Shown here: positions 1-5,866 of the stretch, piece after piece
How the letters are laid out: the number at the start of each line of letters is the position of its first letter
Position numbering within the stretch: position 1 is the first letter of the stretch
Assembly: GCA_937910385.1 (NCBI GenBank)
Contig: CALEPT010000006.1
Location: 1-5,893, forward strand
DNA from: an uncultured Ruminococcus sp.
Lineage (GTDB): Bacteria > Bacillota > Clostridia > Oscillospirales > Ruminococcaceae
Reading direction: 5' to 3'
Length of the DNA: 5,893 nucleotides
Notes under the pieces: generated by a model
What the model saw: only the letters and a program-made list of their open reading frames with translations
Databases searched by the model: none
What the model was told of the DNA's origin: nothing
Position numbers and translations under genes: made by a program

Positions 1-3
1 CCA

Positions 4-24
4 CAAAGCCGCTTTGCGGCTTTG
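4..24. repeat. Perfect GC-rich hairpin, 9-bp stem
   Basis: The arms are caaagccgc (4-12) and gcggctttg (16-24), perfectly complementary around a ttt loop. Neither strand carries a run of T after the stem, so this does not look like a standard intrinsic terminator. It is the first of four palindromes in the 133 bases before the lipase-like gene. It may be the end of an upstream transcription unit or a REP-like intergenic repeat; the sequence alone does not decide. Confidence 0.6.
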
Positions 25-50
25 AAGAGGCAGTATAAACGGAGCGCTTA

Positions 51-82
51 CGGCGTGAAACGCCGTCCGCCGTCAAAGGCGG
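51..82. repeat. Two adjacent short hairpins with a tandem 7-mer
   Basis: The first hairpin pairs cggcgt (51-56) with acgccg (60-65) over a gaa loop. The second pairs ccgcc (67-71) with ggcgg (78-82) over gtcaaa. The heptamer cgccgtc is repeated in tandem at 61-67 and 68-74, joining the two hairpins. The string ccgtcaaagg (70-79) recurs on the opposite strand at 1793-1802, inside the hairpin repeat before malQ, which hints at a shared repeat family. No T tract follows, so an intrinsic terminator is unlikely. Confidence 0.5.
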
Positions 83-85
83 TGA

Positions 86-113
86 ATTGTAAAAAGCTGT
101 TGATTTTTACAAT
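86..113. promoter_or_regulatory. 10-bp perfect inverted repeat, operator-like or hairpin
   Basis: The arms attgtaaaaa (86-95) and tttttacaat (104-113) are perfectly complementary across an 8-base spacer. It is AT-rich, unlike the GC-rich palindromes just upstream. The right arm overlaps the candidate -35 hexamer ttgatt (100-105). That position would suit an operator for a dimeric repressor, while in RNA it could form a weak AU hairpin before the lipase-like gene. No regulator gene is nearby, so the binding protein, if any, is unknown. Confidence 0.4.
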
Positions 114-128
114 AGCACGGAGTATAAA
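100..128 (+). promoter_or_regulatory. Candidate sigma-A promoter for the lipase-like gene
   Basis: The hexamers are ttgatt (100-105, four of six matching TTGACA) and tataaa (123-128, five of six matching TATAAT), separated by an ideal 17 bases. Transcription would start near 135, at or just after the first ATG at 134. If the promoter is real, that ATG would lack its ribosome-binding site and the in-frame ATG at 203 would be the better start. The -10 lies in one copy of the repeated 10-mer. Confidence 0.35.
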
Positions 129-133
129 CGAAT

Positions 134-1324
134 ATGGAAATAAATGTAAATAAGGATCATAGCACGCTGCGCAGACTTAAAAGGTTGAAAAAAGGATGGG
201 TAATGCTGAAAGCGGGCGGCATTCTCACGGTCGTACTGACTGCCGCAGTAATAATAATGTGGCTCTGCACGGAAGCGGAGCTCGCTGTGAAGATAGTCCT
301 CACTGTTGCGTCACTGCTTACTGTGATCGTCATTCTCTTTCTGGGGACAGTGAACGCCTCGGTAGCATCGCGGCAGGTAAAGCTCATTGACCGCGTGCTG
401 CTGCTGACTCTCTGGTGGCTGCCGCCGCTTAACATCATACTGCTGCGCAGGCTTTACAAGACGGCGAAGCGCGAATATATCGTGGAATCCGACCGCATAG
501 AGCTCGAAAACGCTCGCGCGTCAAGTGAGATATGCAAGACTAAGTACCCTGTTATCCTCGTGCACGGAATATTCTTCCGCGACTGGCAGATAATGAACTA
601 CTGGGGCCGCATTCCCGCATCGCTCATCAGAAACGGCGCCGTGGTATACTACGGCGGTCAGCAGTCCTCGCGCTCAGTTGCAGACAGCGCACAGGAACTA
701 AGACAGACTATCATGCGTGTACTCGCTGAAACGGGTGCAGACAAGGTGAACATCATCGCGCACTCAAAGGGCGGACTCGACTCGCGCTATGCAATAAGCA
801 GACTCGGAATGGACGAGCACGTCGCCACCCTTACCACTATAAATACGCCGCATAAGGGCTGCGACATGGTGGACTTTCTGCTTGAAAAGCTGCCCGATTC
901 ATTTGTGCAGTTCATCGCGGGGATATATAACAGAATTTTCTCGAAGCTCGGCGATACCGCTCCGGATTTCATGGCGGGAGTCTGCGACCTGAGTGCGATC
1001 CGAGCAAGAAGCTATGACGCAGAAATGCCGGACTCGCCGCTTGTTTCGTACAGGAGCTTCATGTCGGTAATGACCTCGCCGCGCTCGGCAGGTTTTCCGC
1101 TGAATATCGGCTTTCGCCTGATAAACAGGCTCAACGGAGCAAATGACGGTCTCGTCTGGGAAGAATCCGCAAGACACGGCAGCTACACGCTGATCAATTC
1201 CGCGAAAAAGCGCGGCATAAGCCACGGAGATGTCATCGACCTTCTCAGAGAGAACATCGAGGGCTTTGATGTAAGGGAGTTCTACATTGATATCGTCCGC
1301 AGACTGAAGAGCGAGGGCTATTGA
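134..1324 (+). CDS. Membrane-anchored lipase-like alpha/beta-hydrolase
   Basis: This 396-residue protein resembles bacterial triacylglycerol lipases and probably hydrolyses an ester; the substrate is unknown. A basic N-terminus (12-20) precedes hydrophobic segments near 28-45 and 51-72, and a less certain third near 88-104. The catalytic domain starts near 137. Visible motifs are the oxyanion-hole HG (144-145), the nucleophile elbow AHSKG with Ser211 (Ala replaces the usual first Gly), NTPHKG (237-242), NDGLV with Asp338, and SHGD with His364, giving a complete Ser-Asp-His triad. With three helices the domain would face outside; with two it would stay cytoplasmic. The ATG at 134 is the first after an in-frame stop and has GGAG 11 bases upstream. 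The in-frame ATG at 203 (Met24) has aaagga 6 bases upstream and is a real alternative. Its stop overlaps the convergent gene at 1318-1698. The fold is fairly sure, the substrate is not. Confidence 0.82.
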   Translation: MEINVNKDHSTLRRLKRLKKGWVMLKAGGILTVVLTAAVIIMWLCTEAELAVKIVLTVASLLTVIVILFLGTVNASVASRQVKLIDRVLLLTLWWLPPLNIILLRRLYKTAKREYIVESDRIELENARASSEICKTKYPVILVHGIFFRDWQIMNYWGRIPASLIRNGAVVYYGGQQSSRSVADSAQELRQTIMRVLAETGADKVNIIAHSKGGLDSRYAISRLGMDEHVATLTTINTPHKGCDMVDFLLEKLPDSFVQFIAGIYNRIFSKLGDTAPDFMAGVCDLSAIRARSYDAEMPDSPLVSYRSFMSVMTSPRSAGFPLNIGFRLINRLNGANDGLVWEESARHGSYTLINSAKKRGISHGDVIDLLRENIEGFDVREFYIDIVRRLKSEGY

Positions 1325-1698
1325 CCAAAGCGACGGCGCATGAGACGGCAGAGATAGTATGCCGGAATGCACAGCAAAAACCAGTAGCATGAAAACAACA
1401 AGCATATCTGCCCGAGGAAATTATACGGCATACCGGAGTAATCCCACACATTCCAGTGCATAATAAGATTATCAAATATACCGACTATCAGCTCTGCCGC
1501 TGTGATCAAAACAGCTCCTGAGAAGCTGCTTTTCATCAGCGTCATGCCTTTTCGGCAGTTTATTGCGTAGAGCGCGGCGAGGATAAAGCCGCCCGTCAGC
1601 GACATCGTCCAGTGGGTGTACCCGCGGTTGATTATCTCTATCATGCTGTAGATGAAGTACCCCATGAGAAAAGAAAACACATACTGCGAAAGCTTCAT
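1318..1698 (-). CDS. Small CmpB-family (PF06541-type) membrane protein
   Basis: This is a 126-residue, almost wholly membrane-embedded protein with hydrophobic segments near 5-23, 30-47, 57-77 and 97-118 and a basic C-terminus. RGYTHW (25-30), the GG at 36-37, the acidic helix around Glu69, and the stretch WDYSGMPYNFLGQICL (85-100) match my recollection of the family often labelled 'putative ABC transporter type IV / CmpB'. No ATPase gene is next to it and the family's function is not established, so a transport role should not be assumed. The start is supported by agagg (1706-1710, minus strand), 7 bases before the ATG. It converges on the lipase-like gene with a 7-bp overlap at the stops and diverges from malQ across 166 bp. 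I see no convincing -35/-10 pair for it. Confidence 0.8.
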   Translation of the reverse strand: MKLSQYVFSFLMGYFIYSMIEIINRGYTHWTMSLTGGFILAALYAINCRKGMTLMKSSFSGAVLITAAELIVGIFDNLIMHWNVWDYSGMPYNFLGQICLLFSCYWFLLCIPAYYLCRLMRRRFGQ

Positions 1699-1738
1699 TT
1701 TATTACCTCTGTTTCTTTTTATGATATTATCGCCGCAA

Positions 1739-1768
1739 TTGCCTCTATTTATACATAAATGATACTAT
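1739..1768 (+). promoter_or_regulatory. Candidate promoter for malQ (and glgP)
   Basis: The hexamers are ttgcct (1739-1744, four of six to TTGACA) and tactat (1763-1768, four of six to TATAAT), with an 18-base spacer and an extended -10 TG at 1760-1761. Transcription would begin near 1775, leaving a leader of about 90 bases that includes the hairpin repeat at 1771-1830. The match is moderate and rests partly on position. Confidence 0.35.
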
Positions 1769-1770
1769 GA

Positions 1771-1830
1771 CAGGATCCCAAAGGGATTTATCCCTTTGAC
1801 GGGGTATGGATCAGCGTCCCGTTTGAGGTC
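1771..1830 (-). repeat. Hairpin intergenic repeat, copy A (inverted orientation)
   Basis: The core hairpin pairs caaaggga (1779-1786) with tccctttg (1791-1798) over ttta. Read on the minus strand, this stretch shares cctcaaac, cccg, aaaggga, tccctttg/tcccttta and atcc, in that order, with the double-hairpin element at 3361-3416, plus about 16 extra bases in the middle. This points to the same repeat family in opposite orientation. It would lie in the malQ leader if the promoter at 1739-1768 is used, so it could affect mRNA folding. No T tract follows the hairpin on either strand. Confidence 0.55.
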
Positions 1831-1864
1831 GATCGCAGATACCTAATATAAAGGAGTTTTAAAA

Positions 1865-3337
1865 ATGCGAAAAAGCTGCATACTAATGCATATTTCGAGC
1901 CTGCCGTCTGAATACGGCATAGGCAAAATGGGAAAGCACGCCTTTGACTTCGTGGACTTCCTTGTGAAGAGCGAGACCAAATGCTGGCAGATACTGCCGC
2001 TTTCTCCCACAAGCTATGGAGATTCACCGTATCAGTCATTCTCAGTCAATGCAGGGAACCCCTACTTCATCGACTTTGAGATACTCGAGGGCGACGGTCT
2101 GCTCGAGCACCACGAGTTCGCCTCATACGACTGGGGAAACGACCCGGACCGCGTAGATTACAGCATTATCTACAATAACTGCTTTGACGTTCTGAGGATA
2201 GCGTACTCGCGCTTCAAGCCCATACGCTTTCCCGAGTATAAAAAATTCTGCGACAAAAACAAGTCGTGGCTCGATGAGTACGCACTGTTCATGGCACTGA
2301 AAGCCAAGAACGGCGGCAAGGCATGGTACGAATGGGAAAACGACCTTGCCATGCACAAGCCAAAGGCGATAACTGCCGCTAAAAAGGAGCTAAAAAAAGA
2401 GCTCGGCTTCTACAAGTTCATGCAGTTCGAGTTCACCCGTCAGTGGACTGCGCTGAAAAAATACGCCAACGACAACGGCATCGAGATAATTGGTGATATC
2501 CCCATATACTGCGCTCTTGACAGCGTTGAAGCGTGGTCAAAGCACAAGCTTTTCGTGTTCGACAAGAAGCGCCGCCCGATAGCTGTAGCCGGCTGTCCGC
2601 CTGATGATTTTTCCCCGACGGGACAGCTCTGGGGCAATCCCCTCTATGACTGGGACTACCACAAAAAGACAGGCTATGAATGGTGGATAGACCGTATAAG
2701 AACCGCCTCGGAGCTCTACGACATCGTGCGTATAGATCACTTCCGCGGCTTCGAGAGCTACTACACTATCCCCTACGGCAACGAGGACGCAACTGTCGGC
2801 GAGTGGAAAAAAGGTCCTAACCATGAGCTGTTCCGACTTGCGGAGGAAAAGCTCGGCCGGCTGAATATAATCGCCGAGGACTTAGGCTTCATCACTCCCG
2901 AGGTGCGTGAAATGCTCGATAAATGCGGATATCCGGGAATGAAGGTACTTCAGTTCGGCTTCTCGGACGGCGAGAACGAACATCTGCCGCATAACTTCGC
3001 GGACACTAACTGCTTCGCCTACACGGGCACTCACGATAACGAGACCCTCATCGGCTGGGTGGACACGCTCGACAAGAAGTCTCTGAAATTCGCCAAAAGC
3101 TACCTCAACGTCAAGAAGAAAAAAGATATACCAATGGCGATAGTAAGAGCGGCATGGGGCAGCGTCGCGCAGGTCGCAGCAGCGCAGATACAGGATTTTC
3201 TCGACAGTGACGGCGACGGCAGAATGAACACTCCCTCCACCCTCGGCGGCAACTGGCAGTTCCGCACTCGGGAAAGCGATTTCACTTCCGAGCTGGCAAA
3301 AAAAATACGCCGTTTGAACAGATTATACAATAGATAA
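1865..3337 (+). CDS. malQ: 4-alpha-glucanotransferase (amylomaltase), GH77
   Basis: This cytoplasmic enzyme transfers alpha-1,4-glucan segments between malto-oligosaccharides and releases glucose. At 490 residues it has the length of the compact Thermus/plant-D-enzyme type, without the long N-terminal extension of enterobacterial MalQ. It opens directly with the typical barrel start (SSLPSEYGIG, 11-20, and WQILPLSPTSYGDSPYQS, 41-58). The GH77 catalytic residues are visible: nucleophile Asp291 in VRIDHFRGF, acid/base Glu338 in IIAEDLG, and Asp391 in GTHDNET. TGQLWGNPLYDW (252-263) and the C-terminal RMNTPSTLGGNW (453-464) also fit the family. One oddity is DSDGDG at 447-452, just before RMN, where I recall family members usually having a Gly/Leu/Glu-rich turn. 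The start is clear, with aaggag (1851-1856) 8 bases before the ATG. It lies 119 bp upstream of glgP on the same strand, whose substrate it lengthens. Family assignment is very secure. Confidence 0.97.
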   Translation: MRKSCILMHISSLPSEYGIGKMGKHAFDFVDFLVKSETKCWQILPLSPTSYGDSPYQSFSVNAGNPYFIDFEILEGDGLLEHHEFASYDWGNDPDRVDYSIIYNNCFDVLRIAYSRFKPIRFPEYKKFCDKNKSWLDEYALFMALKAKNGGKAWYEWENDLAMHKPKAITAAKKELKKELGFYKFMQFEFTRQWTALKKYANDNGIEIIGDIPIYCALDSVEAWSKHKLFVFDKKRRPIAVAGCPPDDFSPTGQLWGNPLYDWDYHKKTGYEWWIDRIRTASELYDIVRIDHFRGFESYYTIPYGNEDATVGEWKKGPNHELFRLAEEKLGRLNIIAEDLGFITPEVREMLDKCGYPGMKVLQFGFSDGENEHLPHNFADTNCFAYTGTHDNETLIGWVDTLDKKSLKFAKSYLNVKKKKDIPMAIVRAAWGSVAQVAAAQIQDFLDSDGDGRMNTPSTLGGNWQFRTRESDFTSELAKKIRRLNRLYNR

Positions 3338-3360
3338 AGGTATCTCTGATAGATCAAAAA

Positions 3361-3416
3361 TGAGGGTTCTGCCCTCAAACTCCCGCTAAAGGGACGTATG
3401 TCCCTTTAGAATCCCG
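3361..3416 (+). repeat. Double-hairpin intergenic repeat, copy B
   Basis: Two hairpins stand in a row between malQ and glgP. The first pairs tgaggg (3361-3366) with ccctca (3372-3377) over ttctg. The second pairs ctaaagggac (3386-3395) with gtccctttag (3400-3409) over gtat, a perfect 10-bp stem. They are joined by aactcccg and followed by aatcccg, not by a T tract, so this does not read as a classic intrinsic terminator. It resembles the REP-like double-palindrome elements I recall from gut Clostridia genomes. It could cause partial transcript termination or stabilise the malQ end of a shared mRNA. Confidence 0.65.
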
Positions 3417-3456
3417 TTATTAAGCAAATCAATTTTCATGTAAAGGAAATTATAAT

Positions 3457-5802
3457 ATGGACAAAAATGTATTCATCGAAAAATTCACGGGAAAGCTCCC
3501 GAAGGATATAAAGTCAGCAACTCCGCAGCAGCTCCACAATGCGCTCGGCGAGGCGGTCATGGAGCTGTATTCCGCGCAATGGAGCGCTGCCCGTGAGGAG
3601 CACCTTTCAAAGCGCCGCGCGGCTTATCTCTCAATGGAGTTCCTCGTGGGGCGTGCGGTTTTCAACAACCTCCTCTGCCTCGGCATTTACGACGAAGTGG
3701 AATCTGCGTTCAAAGAGCTCGGTCTTGACCTTGCCGACCTTGAAGTCATCGAGGACGCTGCTCTCGGAAACGGCGGCCTCGGACGGCTTGCAGCATGCTT
3801 TCTTGACAGCGCGGCAACACTCTCGCTCCCCCTCGACGGTTACGGCATACGCTACAAGTACGGACTTTTCAAGCAGTCGATCGTTGACGGCTTCCAGTGC
3901 GAGGACATAGACGACTGGACGAAATACGGCGACCCGTGGTCTGTGCGCTGTGACGAGGACACTGTTCTCATCAAGTATAACGGTCAGACCGTTAAGGCAG
4001 TTCCCTATGATATGCCCGTCTTTGGCTGCAAGACCGAGAATGTCGGCACACTCCGGCTCTGGCAGTCTGAACCCGTCAAGGAGTTTGACTTTAAGACGTT
4101 CAACGATCAGGACTACCTCGAAGCCTCGAAGGAGAAAATTTTCGCCGAGGATATCTCGCGTGTGCTCTATCCGAATGACGACACCAACGAGGGCAAGAAG
4201 CTACGCTTGAAGCAGCAGTACTTCTTTAGCTGTGCGTCATTGACGGACATTCTCAAAAAGCACAAGGCTCGCCACGGTACTCTCGATTCCCTCGCGGACT
4301 ATATTTCAATACAGCTCAACGACACCCACCCGGTGATCTCGGTGCCCGAGCTTATCCGCCAGCTTGTTGACAACGAGGGCTATACATTTACAAAAGCCCT
4401 TGAGATAGCCAGAAAAGTCTTCAACTATACCAATCATACCGTAATGCAGGAGGCTCTTGAAAAGTGGTGGGTGGGACTCATCGAGGAGATCCTCCCGAGG
4501 ATATATGAGATAATTATTCAGATCAATGAGGAGCTCATCGCAGAGCTGTACGCAAAGGGAGTACAGCGCGACAAGATAGACCGCATGAAGATAATCAAGG
4601 GTGAGCTTGTCCACATGGCGGACATGGCGTGCTATGCTTCAGGTCATATAAACGGTGTCGCTCAGATACACACGCAGATACTCAAGGACAGTGTGCTCGC
4701 AGACTGGTACAGCCTGTATCCCGAGCGTTTCCTAAACGAAACAAACGGCATTACACAACGCCGCTGGCTCGCACTGTGCAACAGGGAACTCTCTGCGCTC
4801 ATCACCGAGCTGCTTGGCGGCGATGAATGGATAACAGATCTGGATAAGCTTCATGAGCTTGAAAAATTTGCTGACGACGAGGCGGTACTCCGCCGATTCA
4901 TTGATATAAAGTATTGTAAAAAGGCGCAGCTTGCGGAGTTCGTAAAGGAACACGACGGATTTGATATCACCCCCGGATCTGTATTCGATATACAGATAAA
5001 GCGCCTGCACGAGTACAAACGTCAGCTGCTCAATGCCTTCTCGATACTGTGGATATACTACGGTATCAAAGACGGCACTATTACCGATTTTACACCGACT
5101 ACGTTCATTTTCGGCGCGAAGTCCGCCCCCGGTTACAGGAGAGCAAAGGCTATCATCAAGTACATCAACGAGATAGGCAGGATAGTCTCCTCAGATCCCG
5201 AAACAAGGGAGCTCATCAAGGTCGTTTTCGTGCAGAATTACAATGTTTCATATGCGGAAAAGCTCGTTGCGGCTGCTGACGTTTCCGAGCAGATATCGAC
5301 CGCAGGAACAGAGGCTTCCGGCACGGGCAACATGAAGCTCATGCTCAACGGAGCAGTCACTCTCGGAACATATGACGGAGCAAACATCGAGATAGTTCAG
5401 GAGGCTGGAGAGGATAACAACTATATCTTCGGCGCGCGGGTCGAGGAGCTTGAAGAAATACTCCCCGATTATGACAGCCGTAAGGTATTTTCTGAAAACC
5501 CGAGGATAAAGAAGGTGGTTTCATCGCTTATCGACGGCACTGTTTCCGACGGAGGCAGCGGTGACTTCCGCGAGCTTTATACTTCCCTCCTCGATGGAGC
5601 AAGCTGGCATGATCCTGACCATTATTACCTGATCGGCGACATTGAAAGCTACGTTGAAGCCAAGCTGCACTGCATACGTGATTACGGCAGCGACAGACTC
5701 TCATTTGCACGAAGACAGTGGCTGAATATGTGCAATGCCGGCAAATTCAGCTCGGACAGAACTATTGAAGATTATGCTGAAAATGTCTGGAGGATAGATT
5801 GA
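3457..5802 (+). CDS. glgP: Glycogen/alpha-glucan phosphorylase, GT35
   Basis: This enzyme releases glucose-1-phosphate from the non-reducing ends of alpha-1,4-glucans using phosphate and pyridoxal phosphate. The 781 residues are full length but slightly short, beginning close to the SMEFLVGR motif (59-66) and lacking the phosphorylated N-terminal arm of animal enzymes. Landmarks in order are EDAALGNGGLGRLAACFLDS (99-118), GIRYKYGLF (130-138), GDPW (158-161), RVLYPND (235-241), QLNDTHP (286-292), the active-site region with His397 in SGHINGV, NGITQRRWL (430-438), DIQIKRLHEYKRQ (511-523), which holds the phosphate-contacting basic residues, and the PLP site EASGTGNMKLMLN with Lys627. All are intact. 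The stretch after NDD (T243-N244) lacks the Phe pair found in muscle phosphorylase's mobile loop. The start is supported by aaagga (3442-3447), 9 bases before the ATG. It follows malQ on the same strand and is likely co-expressed. Glycogen versus maltodextrin preference cannot be told. Confidence 0.97.
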   Translation: MDKNVFIEKFTGKLPKDIKSATPQQLHNALGEAVMELYSAQWSAAREEHLSKRRAAYLSMEFLVGRAVFNNLLCLGIYDEVESAFKELGLDLADLEVIEDAALGNGGLGRLAACFLDSAATLSLPLDGYGIRYKYGLFKQSIVDGFQCEDIDDWTKYGDPWSVRCDEDTVLIKYNGQTVKAVPYDMPVFGCKTENVGTLRLWQSEPVKEFDFKTFNDQDYLEASKEKIFAEDISRVLYPNDDTNEGKKLRLKQQYFFSCASLTDILKKHKARHGTLDSLADYISIQLNDTHPVISVPELIRQLVDNEGYTFTKALEIARKVFNYTNHTVMQEALEKWWVGLIEEILPRIYEIIIQINEELIAELYAKGVQRDKIDRMKIIKGELVHMADMACYASGHINGVAQIHTQILKDSVLADWYSLYPERFLNETNGITQRRWLALCNRELSALITELLGGDEWITDLDKLHELEKFADDEAVLRRFIDIKYCKKAQLAEFVKEHDGFDITPGSVFDIQIKRLHEYKRQLLNAFSILWIYYGIKDGTITDFTPTTFIFGAKSAPGYRRAKAIIKYINEIGRIVSSDPETRELIKVVFVQNYNVSYAEKLVAAADVSEQISTAGTEASGTGNMKLMLNGAVTLGTYDGANIEIVQEAGEDNNYIFGARVEELEEILPDYDSRKVFSENPRIKKVVSSLIDGTVSDGGSGDFRELYTSLLDGASWHDPDHYYLIGDIESYVEAKLHCIRDYGSDRLSFARRQWLNMCNAGKFSSDRTIEDYAENVWRID

Positions 5803-5824
5803 CAAATTAAGCTCATTATATAAT
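5799..5824 (+). promoter_or_regulatory. Perfect -35 and -10 hexamers with a short spacer
   Basis: Ttgaca (5799-5804) overlaps the glgP stop codon and tataat (5819-5824) follows, but only 14 bases separate them instead of 16-18. Both hexamers are perfect consensus matches. At this spacing a normal sigma-A promoter would be weak, so it is either a chance match or a poorly active promoter for a gene beyond the window. Confidence 0.25.
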
Positions 5825-5830
5825 ACCAAA

Positions 5831-5866
5831 AGGACGGTCAAGGGGAGCCCCCTTTGGCGGAATCGT
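5831..5866 (+). repeat. Hairpin intergenic repeat, copy C (shortened)
   Basis: The core pairs aagggg (5840-5845) with cccctt (5849-5854) over agc. The surrounding order ggacg, gtcaa, ggg, ccctttgg, atc follows the minus-strand reading of copy A, with the middle section missing. It therefore looks like a shortened member of the same family, in the orientation of copy B. It sits 37 bases after the glgP stop and could help end the transcript, but no clear T tract follows within the next bases. Confidence 0.45.

Larger units (their letters stand above)
32..130. repeat. 10-bp direct repeat bracketing a palindrome cluster
   Basis: The 10-mer agtataaacg occurs at 32-41 and again at 121-130, the second copy ending four bases before the ATG at 134. 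The 79 bases between the copies hold three of the four palindromes of this leader. The arrangement resembles a target-site duplication around a small inserted element, or a partial duplication of the leader. No transposase or conserved element end is visible, so insertion is only an inference. Confidence 0.45.

Noticed and set aside
899..1405. A 168-codon minus-strand open frame spanning the end of the lipase-like gene and part of the CmpB-family gene
   Set aside because: It overlaps two better supported genes, has no recognisable domain, and its composition (many Cys, Arg, Ser) is that of a shadow frame.
1318..1698. Calling the small membrane protein a functional ABC transporter permease
   Set aside because: The family name suggests it, but there is no ATPase or binding protein nearby and I know of no established transport function.
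1788..2039. A minus-strand open frame across the malQ start
   Set aside because: It covers the malQ ribosome-binding site and the conserved malQ N-terminus and encodes nothing recognisable.
3203..3229. A true dockerin module in MalQ
   Set aside because: Only one D-x-D-x-D-G loop is present, inside the catalytic domain, without the paired repeats and helices of a dockerin, and MalQ is cytoplasmic.
3361..3409. Hairpins between malQ and glgP as a standard intrinsic terminator
   Set aside because: Neither stem is followed by a T tract, and the same element occurs before malQ in the opposite orientation.
3451..3456. A perfect tataat directly before the glgP ATG
   Set aside because: No -35 lies at a usable distance (atcaat at 17 bases), and a start there would remove the good ribosome-binding site; it is an AT-rich spacer between that site and the ATG.
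3539..3910. A 123-codon plus-strand frame inside glgP
   Set aside because: It is a shifted reading of conserved glgP sequence, very rich in Ser, Arg and Thr, with no domain.
4306..4614. A 102-codon minus-strand frame inside glgP
   Set aside because: It is antisense to the conserved NDTHP and NHTVMQEALEKW region of glgP, and its long span is explained by glgP codon usage.
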